Positions 15,288-22,365 of a stretch of DNA of 29,700 nucleotides are shown here, one piece after another. Where the stretch lies: positions 1 through 29,700 of the forward strand of contig CAUJIL010000062.1 of NCBI GenBank assembly GCA_963204845.1, in the 5' to 3' direction. Below the pieces are notes generated by a model. It was not told the DNA's origin. It saw only the letters and a program-made list of their open reading frames with translations, and did not search any database. How positions within the stretch are numbered: the stretch's first letter is position 1; every line of letters begins with the position of its first letter. Source of the DNA: Pseudomonadota bacterium (GTDB lineage Bacteria > Pseudomonadota > Gammaproteobacteria > Pseudomonadales > UBA5518). Position numbers and translations under genes: made by a program.

Positions 15288-17021
15288 TCAGTCCGCACAA
15301 ATATGCCTGGCGGCGCGGTAGCCGAACACCATCGCGGGCCCGATGCTGGACCCCGGTCCCGGATAGGTCACCAGGATGCCCGCCGCCGTATTGCCGATCG
15401 CGTACAGGCCCGGGATCGGTGCACCGTGCCGATCCCGGACGCGGGCATCGCGGTCGATGTCGAGCCCACCGTTGGTACCGACATCACCCAGCTCCATGCG
15501 CATGGCGTAGAACGGCGCCTCCGCAATCGGCCCCAGACACGGATTGGGCTGGATGCGCGGATCGCCGTAATGGCGATCGTACACGGAATCGCCGCGGTGA
15601 AACTCGGCGTCGCTACCCGTGCGCGCGTACTCGTTCATGCGCGCCACCGTGTCCAGCAGGCCTTGCCGGTCGATGCCAGCGGCGTCGGCCAGCCCGGCAA
15701 TCGTGCTCGCCCGGCTCAGGAAGCCGCTGGCGAAGTACGCGCGGGGCAGCCGGAAATCGGGGCGCAGCGCGCTGCGCAGCAGCGGTCCGGCGATGTAGTG
15801 GCGCCGGAAGCGCGCATCGAAGACCAGGTACGCCGGGGATGACGGATCCTCCGCCGTGTGCCCGGACTGTGCCGCCAGCACGAAGGTCATGTAGTTCTGC
15901 GCCTCGTTGGCGAGCCGGTGGCCGCGTGCGTTGACCACGCAGGAACCGGGCAGGGAGCGCTCGATGACCGCGAGTTGTGGCAACTCGCCGGGAGGCGCGA
16001 AGGTCGGGCACCACCAGGCACCGTGCATGTGCCGCAGGCGTGCCCCCACCTCCTGCGCGGCGACGATCGCGTCGCCGGTGTCCGTGTCGACGGCCGCACT
16101 CCAGCTGCTGCTGGTGGGCGGCGGCAGGAATTGTTCGCGCATCGACTGGTTCTTCGCGAAGCCTCCGGCCGCGAGGATCACGGCCCGGCGCGCGCGGATC
16201 GTCAGCGTCTGCCCGGCGCGGTCGACCACCGCACCCTGCACGCGGCCGTCGACGTACACCAGCCGTACCAGCCGTGTCTGCAGCCACAACGGCATGCCGC
16301 GGTCGCGCATCGAGGCGCGCAGCTGCGCCACGCCCGCGCTCCCGCAGGTGATGCGGCGCGCGAGCGGCGTGCGCAGGCGCCACGGAAAGTCGAGCAGGTA
16401 ATCCAGCACCAGCCGCGCGGCCATCCGCTTCCAGCCTGGCAGCGTCGCCATGAACCGGTGCGCCTCGGCCATCGTGATGCCGATGCGCCCCTGCATGAAC
16501 ATGGAGGGATGCGTTGGCAGCAGGTCCCGCCACTCGTCCCCCAGGCGATCGAGCAGGAACGGCTCGGGTTCCAGCGCGCGGTGTCCCGCGCGGGCCCCGG
16601 GCGCAGCCGAGAAATAGTCGGGATACATCGACAGGGAGTGGTAGCGGACCCGGGTCCGGTCGGCCAGAAACCGGACCATTTCCGGACCCGACTGCAGGAA
16701 AGCGTCGATCAGCTCCGGGTCCGTCTCGCCGCGGGGAAGCACCGCATCGAGGTAGGCCCTGGCCTCGGCCAGCGAGTCCTGTGCACCCGCCGCCAGGGCG
16801 TAGTGGTTGCACGGGATCCAGATGCCGCCCCCGGAGCGGGCACTCGTGCCGCCATAGCGGGCGGCCTTCTCGACGACGAGGACGTCCTTCGCGCCCAGCT
16901 CATGGCAGGCCAGGGCGGCGGTGAGAGCGCCGTTGCCCGAACCGGCCACGAGCACATCGACGGCGTGGTCCCACCGCCCCGATCCGAGTGCGCCCGCGTC
17001 CCCGGTTGCCGTGCTTGCCAT
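15288..17021 (-). CDS. 3-ketosteroid dehydrogenase-like FAD enzyme
   Basis: The 577-residue product has an N-terminal FAD-binding site VLVAGSGNGALTAAL (about 23-37), VVEKAARYGGTSARSGGGIWIP, AVILAAGGFAKN, and a C-terminal block GLYAIGNTAAG and VTYPGPGSSIGPAMVFGY. In Rhodococcus KstD the catalytic Tyr and Gly lie in the same YPGPG sequence, matching Tyr553 and Gly557 here. The family removes two hydrogens next to a ketone (delta-1 or delta-4 dehydrogenation of 3-ketosteroids), and relatives act on other alicyclic ketones or fumarate-like acids. The length and LGDVGTNGGL fit the ketosteroid branch. It begins 6 bases after the molybdenum-hydroxylase stop and is followed after 18 bases by the DUF gene, so it sits within the operon. 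The exact ring position attacked cannot be told. Confidence 0.85.
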   Translation of the reverse strand: MASTATGDAGALGSGRWDHAVDVLVAGSGNGALTAALACHELGAKDVLVVEKAARYGGTSARSGGGIWIPCNHYALAAGAQDSLAEARAYLDAVLPRGETDPELIDAFLQSGPEMVRFLADRTRVRYHSLSMYPDYFSAAPGARAGHRALEPEPFLLDRLGDEWRDLLPTHPSMFMQGRIGITMAEAHRFMATLPGWKRMAARLVLDYLLDFPWRLRTPLARRITCGSAGVAQLRASMRDRGMPLWLQTRLVRLVYVDGRVQGAVVDRAGQTLTIRARRAVILAAGGFAKNQSMREQFLPPPTSSSWSAAVDTDTGDAIVAAQEVGARLRHMHGAWWCPTFAPPGELPQLAVIERSLPGSCVVNARGHRLANEAQNYMTFVLAAQSGHTAEDPSSPAYLVFDARFRRHYIAGPLLRSALRPDFRLPRAYFASGFLSRASTIAGLADAAGIDRQGLLDTVARMNEYARTGSDAEFHRGDSVYDRHYGDPRIQPNPCLGPIAEAPFYAMRMELGDVGTNGGLDIDRDARVRDRHGAPIPGLYAIGNTAAGILVTYPGPGSSIGPAMVFGYRAARHICAD

Positions 17022-17027
17022 CGTCGA

Positions 17028-19469
17028 TCACCAACCGGCTGCCGGCGCAAGGGCCGTCTGCGCGTCGCGCACGATGCGCCACAAGCGCTCGGGGCCGAGC
17101 GGCACCTCGGTCGCCTTGACCGCGAGCGGAGCGAGCGCGTCGTTGACTGCGCACAGGATCGCCGCCGGTGTCGCGTGGATCGCCGCCTCGCCAACCCCCT
17201 TGGCACCATAGGGGGTGAAGGGAGACGGGGTCACCAGGGCAGCCTTCCCGGTCGCGGGCACGTCATCGATCGTCGGCAGCAGATAGTCCATCAGGGTGGT
17301 CGTCAGCGGCTGGCCTTCGGCGTCGTAGGCGTATTCCTCGAAGAGCGCCATGCCGATTCCCTGCACGAAACCGCCGTCGATCATGCCCTCGACGTTGCCC
17401 GGATTGAGGCGCGTGCCGCAATCGTCAACGAGGACGTAGCGCAGGATCTGCACGCGCCCGGTCTCGCGTTCGATCTCGACCGCCACGACGTGACACGCGT
17501 TGGCGGCGGTGAGGTAGCTCTTGACGCGCCCGTGCTCGTCAACGGCTCCCCGGTCCGGCGCAGCCCACACGAAGCTCACCTCGGGACTCGCTTCGCCTGC
17601 GGATTCCCCGCTGGCCTGCAAGCGCATCGCGCGCGCCACTTCCGCCAGCGAACGGCCGACGCCCGGATCGTCCCGGCGCCGCAACCTTCCCATGGCGAGT
17701 TCGATTGCGGCGGGCTCGGCCGCGAGCATCCCCGCGGCCGCCCGCACGAGCCTGCCCTCGAGCAGGTCGGACGCACCGAGCAGGGCCCCGGTCAGCGCGA
17801 CCCCGAGATGATTGCCACCGGGCCCGAAGTGGCGCGGCGCCGTCAGGGTGTCCTGCGCCTCGATACGAACATCGCCGGGCCCCACGCCGAAGCGGTCCGC
17901 CAGCACCTGCGCCGCGATCGTGTGATGCCCCTGCCCTTCGAGCCCGAACCCCACCTTGACGCCGAGTGAGCCGTCGTCTTCCACCGAGAGCGTCACGCCC
18001 TCGGGGACGCGCTCGGCCGGCACGCCCACGAGCGAATACAGGTTCCAGTCGAAGACACCGGGCTCGATCGAACTGACGATGCCGACCCCGAAGAGTCGAC
18101 CCTCCCGGCGCGCCTCGGCCTGCTGGCGGCGCAAACCGGCGTAGTCCGCCAGCGCGAGCGCGCGCTCCTGCGCGCCCTGGTAGTCGCCGCTGTCGTACTC
18201 GTTTCCGCTCGGGATCGTGTACGGAAAGCAATCCCTCGCGATGAAGTTCCGGCGCCGGATCTCCGCGGGGTCGAGGCCGAGTTCGCATGCGGCGAGATCG
18301 AGCATCATCTCGAGCACCGCCGTGTGCGGCGGCACGCCCATGCCGCGGTAGGGGCTCGCGGGCAGCTTGTTCGTCGCCACCACCGTCAGGTCGTAGGAGG
18401 CGGCGGGGATCGCGTAGTTGCCCGTGAAGCACGCGAGCGGTCGCACGGCGGAGATGGTGCCGAAGCCCTCCGCGTTCGCGCCGAGATCGTCGAGGAGTTC
18501 GACGGCGAAGCCCGTGATCGTGCCATCGCGCTTCACGGCCAGCGCCACATCGTAATGCCGGTCCCACGCCTGGCTGCTTCCCGCCAGCAGGTACTCGGTG
18601 CGGTCCTCGATCCACTTGACCGGTCGCCCGCCACTCTTGCGCGACAGCAGCGCCGCGATGTCGGTGCCGCGCCCGCCGTTCTTGCCGCCAAAGCTCCCGC
18701 CGTGCGGGTACGGCACGAGCCGCAGTTTCCCGGGCGCGAGACGCAGCGACGCGAGCCTGCCGAGCGCTATGTGCGCGGGCGACTGGAAGCTGCCGTGGCA
18801 GGTGAGGCTGTCGTCCTGCGGATTCCAGTGCGCGATCACCCCGAAGGTCTCGATCGCATTCGCCCCCGCGCGGTGAAAGCGGAAGCTTTCGCGCACCACG
18901 CGATCTGCGTCGCGGAAGGCGCCCCCGACGTCGCCCCACTCGAAGGCGCGCTGGTACACGACGTTCGAGCCCTTCTCCGGGAAGATCGCCTGGCAATCCG
19001 GGCGCACGGCCTCGCGCGGGTCCATCACGGCAGGCAGCCGCTCGTAGTCGACGGCAATCATCTCGATCGCATCCTCGGCCAGCGCGCGGCTCGTCGCCGC
19101 GACCGCGGCGACCGGCTCGCCGACGAAGCGCACGCGATCGGGGGCCAGGCAGAGCGTGCCCCAGCCCGCCGGCACCGTCGCCGCGGGCGAGGCCCAGCGC
19201 AGCGCGTCCTCGCCCGTGATGACCGCTTCCACACCGGGCAGCGATGCCGCCGCCGAGGCGTCGATGCGCACGATGCGCGCATGCGCGTGCGGGCTGCGCA
19301 GGATCGCGCAGTGCAGCAGGCCCGGCATCGAAACGTTGTCGATGAACTCCGCGCGTCCGGTGACGAGCAGAGGGTCTTCCACACGCGGGATCGAGCGCCC
19401 CACGTAGCCGTGCAGCGGAGCAAGCGCCTGCGTGGCGCCATCGGGATCACTGGCAAAACGCGTCTTCAC
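17028..19469 (-). CDS. Molybdenum hydroxylase large subunit (xanthine dehydrogenase/CoxL family)
   Basis: The 813-residue product aligns over its whole length with the molybdopterin-cytosine-dinucleotide subunit of xanthine/aldehyde oxidoreductases. It has an N-terminal a/b hammerhead domain (GRAEFIDNVSMPGLLHCAILRSPHAHARI), FGGKNG, PYRGMGVPPHTAVLEMMLD, GPGGNH and the C-terminal KGVGE whose Glu761 is the usual catalytic base. The CO-dehydrogenase loop with Cys (AYRCSFR) is absent, so it is not a CO oxidiser. The family hydroxylates heterocycles or oxidises aldehydes. No FAD (CoxM) or iron-sulphur (CoxS) subunit gene is adjacent, which is unusual. A GTG start at 19469 is favoured by GGAGG seven bases before it. 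The gene is second in the operon, 6 bases before the flavoprotein. Confidence 0.88.
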   Translation of the reverse strand: MKTRFASDPDGATQALAPLHGYVGRSIPRVEDPLLVTGRAEFIDNVSMPGLLHCAILRSPHAHARIVRIDASAAASLPGVEAVITGEDALRWASPAATVPAGWGTLCLAPDRVRFVGEPVAAVAATSRALAEDAIEMIAVDYERLPAVMDPREAVRPDCQAIFPEKGSNVVYQRAFEWGDVGGAFRDADRVVRESFRFHRAGANAIETFGVIAHWNPQDDSLTCHGSFQSPAHIALGRLASLRLAPGKLRLVPYPHGGSFGGKNGGRGTDIAALLSRKSGGRPVKWIEDRTEYLLAGSSQAWDRHYDVALAVKRDGTITGFAVELLDDLGANAEGFGTISAVRPLACFTGNYAIPAASYDLTVVATNKLPASPYRGMGVPPHTAVLEMMLDLAACELGLDPAEIRRRNFIARDCFPYTIPSGNEYDSGDYQGAQERALALADYAGLRRQQAEARREGRLFGVGIVSSIEPGVFDWNLYSLVGVPAERVPEGVTLSVEDDGSLGVKVGFGLEGQGHHTIAAQVLADRFGVGPGDVRIEAQDTLTAPRHFGPGGNHLGVALTGALLGASDLLEGRLVRAAAGMLAAEPAAIELAMGRLRRRDDPGVGRSLAEVARAMRLQASGESAGEASPEVSFVWAAPDRGAVDEHGRVKSYLTAANACHVVAVEIERETGRVQILRYVLVDDCGTRLNPGNVEGMIDGGFVQGIGMALFEEYAYDAEGQPLTTTLMDYLLPTIDDVPATGKAALVTPSPFTPYGAKGVGEAAIHATPAAILCAVNDALAPLAVKATEVPLGPERLWRIVRDAQTALAPAAGW

Positions 19470-19476
19470 CCGCCAT

Positions 19477-19481
19477 CCTCC
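19477..19481 (-). promoter_or_regulatory. Ribosome-binding site deciding a GTG start
   Basis: GGAGG on the minus strand lies 7 bases before GTG at 19469, giving the start of the molybdenum-hydroxylase subunit. The in-frame ATG at 19508 would put this site inside the coding region and add 13 residues with no family resemblance. Confidence 0.6.
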
Positions 19482-19513
19482 GGTCGCAGATCGCGGCGGG
19501 CACAGCATGACAG

Positions 19514-19542
19514 ATCACGTGATGGAAGGGGTACCGTCCCCT
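19514..19542. promoter_or_regulatory. Palindromes in the 127-base intra-operon gap
   Basis: The only wide gap in the operon (19470-19596) holds a perfect 10-base palindrome ATCACGTGAT at 19514-19523 and a small hairpin, AGGGG / CCCCT with a six-base loop, at 19527-19542. They could mark a regulator site or an internal promoter for the five downstream genes, or RNA processing. There is no T-run, so a terminator is unlikely. Seen by eye only. Confidence 0.25.
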
Positions 19543-19596
19543 GGTTCCCGCTCAGCACCGGGAGCAGCACGGCAGCGAGCCGGAGGCGAGAGAATT

Positions 19597-22014
19597 TCAC
19601 ATGAACGAGGGCCAATCGCCGATCACCTTGTTCCCGCGCAGATCCTCGACCTCCCGGGGCGAAAGCCCGAGTTCACCCACGAGCACCTCCTCGTTGTGCT
19701 GTCCGAGGCAGGGAGCGGGCGACGTGTGCAGCGCGCGGGGCAGGCCGGAGAAGCGCATCGGCAGGCCCGGGTAACGCGTCTCGCCCGTGATCGGATGTTT
19801 CAGTACCTGGAAGAACTCGCGCGCTTCGAGCTGTGGGTGTGGTGTCAGGAAGTGTCCGTTGATCAGCCTCTGCGCCGGCACACCCGCCGCGCACAGGCGT
19901 TCGCCGGCGGCGTCGGCGGACTGGTCGGCGAGCCAGGCCTCGATGCGCTCGTCGAGCTCGTCGTGGCGGTCCCGCCGGCCCGCCATGGTGGCAAGTGCCG
20001 GGTCCACGGCCCAGGCGGGTTCGCCGAGCTCGCGCACCAGTGCGCTCCACTGCTCGTCGCTCGCCACGGCCACGGCCAGCAACTGGCCGTCCGCTGCGCA
20101 GCGGTAGACGCCCTGCGGAGCGGCCACCGGTCCGCGGTTCTCATTGCGCGTAAGGAGCTGGCCGTAGGCCGAGTACTCGATCACCTGCTCGGCCGAGAGA
20201 TTGAGCGCCACCTCGACGAGCGGCACCTCGACGAGCTGCCCCTCCCCGGTGCGCCGGCGGTGTTCGAGCGCGAGCAGCAGCGCAAAGACGGCGTGCATGC
20301 CGCCGATCGGGTCGCAGCAGCCGCGCGGCACCAGCGGCATGTCGGGGTAGCCGGTAATCCAGGCCATGCCGCTCACCTGCTCGACGGTCATGGCGAAGCC
20401 GGCGCGGTCCCGCCACGGGCCGTCGAGACCGAAAGCGGGCATGCGAACCATCACGATGCCGGGATTGATCGCGCGCACCGCCTCCCAGCCGAGGCCGAAG
20501 TTCTCGAGTACCCGCGCCGAGAAGTTCTCGATCACCACGTCCGCGTCCACGAGCAGGCGGCGTATGAGCGCCATCCCTTCCTCGCTGGCGAGGCTCAGGG
20601 TGACGTCGCGCTTGCCGGTGTTCGCCCCGTGGAAGACGGGCGACCACTCCCACAGCGGCTCCTTGCGTGCGGCGCCGGCGAAACGCATGCCGTCGGGGCG
20701 CTGTATCGACTCGACCTTGACGACGTCGGCCCCCATGTCGGCGAGATAACAGCCGGCCATCGGGCCGGCCCAGAAATTCGTCAGATCGATCACGCGCAGG
20801 CCCGCGAACGGAAGCGCGGAGCTGCCCTCGGCCCGTGACGGCGACGGCGGCGCCGCGGAGATCCCGGCCAGTACCTGAGACTGGTGCTCGCCGAGGCGCG
20901 GCGCCCGGCCCGGAGGCCGCAGCGACGATTTCTCGAGCTGGCAGAACGGACGCGGCAGCAGGAAGCCACCGGGCCCCCGGCGGAAGACGCCGCGCGCCTT
21001 GAATTGCTCCATCTCGGGCAGCGTGCGCCCATTGCCCACCGGCGCCACCGGAATGCGCATCAGGGTCGCGAGCTCGATAATCTCCCCGAGCGTGCGCTGG
21101 CGGGTCCAGGAATGGATCATGTCCTGCATCGATTCGCGCCGTTCCATGCGCAGGCGGGCGTCGAGGTAAGCGTCGTCCTGCCCGATGTCCTGGCGGCCGA
21201 GCATGGCGCAGAAGTCCTTCCACTGCTGGCCGGTGATGGTGCAGAAGCCAACCCAGCCGTCCCTGGCCGGCTCGATCGACGGGATCTCGATGCTGCGTGC
21301 GAGCGGCCCCGGAACCCACTGGCTGTTCAGGTCATGGTAGACGGTGAGACTGAGCAGCATGACCTCGAACAGCGAGCAGTCGACGTGCTGCCCGGCTCCG
21401 GTGCGCCGCGCCGAGAGCACGGCCGAGAGCGCGCCGACGGCTGCGAATACACCGCCCGCCCACTCGCCGATGCGCCCGCCCGCGGCAACGGGCTTGCGCT
21501 CGCGCAGCCCACGGTAGTCGATGGAGCCGGTGGCGGCTTGCAGGGTGAACTCGGTGCTCGGGCGCAGCGCGTAGGGTCCGGATCCGCCCCAGGGCGAGAT
21601 CGAGACCAGCGACAGCATCGGATTGCGCTCCTGCAGCGCGGTCAGACCGAGTCCGAGAGCGTCCATCGTACCCGGCGCGAAGCTCTCGACCACGAGGTCG
21701 GCCGTGGCTGCGAGCGCGAGCAGCGTGTCACGGTCCGAGGGATTCGTGAGGTCGAGGACACTGCCGCGTTTGGAAGCGTTGAGGTGCTGGAAGAGGGCGC
21801 CGTCCGCGTCTGGTGCGAGCGGGGTTCCCGAGGCGGACCAGCGTCGCAGCGGATCACCACGCCCCGGTGCCTCGATCTTGATGATGTCCGCACCGCCGTC
21901 GCACAGGAGCTTCGTGCAGTAGGGGCCGGCGATCTCGCTCGAGAGGTCGAGGACGCGCAGCCCCGCAAGCGGCCAGGCGTCGGCGGCAGACGACGGGTTC
22001 GCGGGGCTGCCCAT
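19597..22014 (-). CDS. Tandem-domain CaiB/BaiF (family III) CoA-transferase
   Basis: The 805-residue product contains two complete CoA-transferase family III domains joined by a short Pro/Ser linker at about residues 386-400. Domain 1 begins LAGLRVLDLSSEIAGPYCTKLL and GADIIKIE; domain 2 begins FAGLRVIDLTNFWAGPMAGCYL and GADVVKVE. Single-domain members are about 400 residues. They move CoA from one acid to another, or racemise acyl-CoAs, through an aspartyl intermediate. By eye, the catalytic Asp is Glu155 in domain 1 and Ala541 in domain 2, so activity may rely on domain 1 or be altered. AAGGAG six bases before ATG 22014 fixes the start. It is first in the catabolic operon and could activate the acid formed by the other enzymes. 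Confidence 0.88.
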   Translation of the reverse strand: MGSPANPSSAADAWPLAGLRVLDLSSEIAGPYCTKLLCDGGADIIKIEAPGRGDPLRRWSASGTPLAPDADGALFQHLNASKRGSVLDLTNPSDRDTLLALAATADLVVESFAPGTMDALGLGLTALQERNPMLSLVSISPWGGSGPYALRPSTEFTLQAATGSIDYRGLRERKPVAAGGRIGEWAGGVFAAVGALSAVLSARRTGAGQHVDCSLFEVMLLSLTVYHDLNSQWVPGPLARSIEIPSIEPARDGWVGFCTITGQQWKDFCAMLGRQDIGQDDAYLDARLRMERRESMQDMIHSWTRQRTLGEIIELATLMRIPVAPVGNGRTLPEMEQFKARGVFRRGPGGFLLPRPFCQLEKSSLRPPGRAPRLGEHQSQVLAGISAAPPSPSRAEGSSALPFAGLRVIDLTNFWAGPMAGCYLADMGADVVKVESIQRPDGMRFAGAARKEPLWEWSPVFHGANTGKRDVTLSLASEEGMALIRRLLVDADVVIENFSARVLENFGLGWEAVRAINPGIVMVRMPAFGLDGPWRDRAGFAMTVEQVSGMAWITGYPDMPLVPRGCCDPIGGMHAVFALLLALEHRRRTGEGQLVEVPLVEVALNLSAEQVIEYSAYGQLLTRNENRGPVAAPQGVYRCAADGQLLAVAVASDEQWSALVRELGEPAWAVDPALATMAGRRDRHDELDERIEAWLADQSADAAGERLCAAGVPAQRLINGHFLTPHPQLEAREFFQVLKHPITGETRYPGLPMRFSGLPRALHTSPAPCLGQHNEEVLVGELGLSPREVEDLRGNKVIGDWPSFM

Positions 22015-22061
22015 GCGAATCTCCTTCTCTGTTCTGCATGGCGTGTCGTATTCCGTGCGCT

Positions 22062-22240
22062 CGGCGCAATGCCGTCGCCGCCTGCCAGCAAGGTGCGTTG
22101 TGGCATGAACGCCTGCACGAAGGCGGCCGTACCGGGATGCGCCTGCGGTGCGCGACCGCTTGTCACTTCGATTGCGGTCAGCCGGCGGCCTGCCCGCACG
22201 ACAAAATCCGCTTCGTGGTTGCGCTCGCGCCATCGGTGAC
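22062..22240 (-). pseudogene. Fragment of a DUF4143-type AAA ATPase, C-terminal end
   Basis: On the minus strand about 60 codons read HRWRERNHEADFVV, then RAGRRLTAIEVTSGR and AFMPQRTLLAGGDGIA. This closely follows the C-terminal nuclease-like end of DUF4143 ATP-binding proteins (WRERxxEVDFVV ... AIEVKSG ... LLVGGDGI). The rest of the gene (Walker A and B ATPase and most of DUF4143) is missing upstream, and similarity breaks off after GGDGIA, so this is a remnant. The surrounding 351-base space (22015-22365) has no other gene that I can support. A TTGCAA / TAAAAA pair 18 bases apart on the minus strand near 22305-22340 could be an old or active promoter. The fragment suggests past insertion and loss between the permease and the operon. 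Confidence 0.6.
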
Positions 22241-22365
22241 GTGCCGGACGAGGGTGGATGCCCGGGGGCGCCGGAAGGAATGAGACGGGGTGGTCGGCAT
22301 GGCGGGTATTTTTACTCGCGACATTGAGCAAATTGCAAGGGTTGCCATTCCACCTTCCCCCGACA

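Noticed and set aside
15858..17969. A 703-codon open frame opposite the flavoprotein and Mo-hydroxylase genes
   Set aside because: Spans the junction of two genuine genes on the other strand and shows no protein-like motifs.
22300..22345. Short plus-strand peptide MAGIFTRDIEQIARVA resembling part of DUF4143 proteins
   Set aside because: It is on the opposite strand from the clear DUF4143 remnant, very short, and lacks a continued frame with family motifs.
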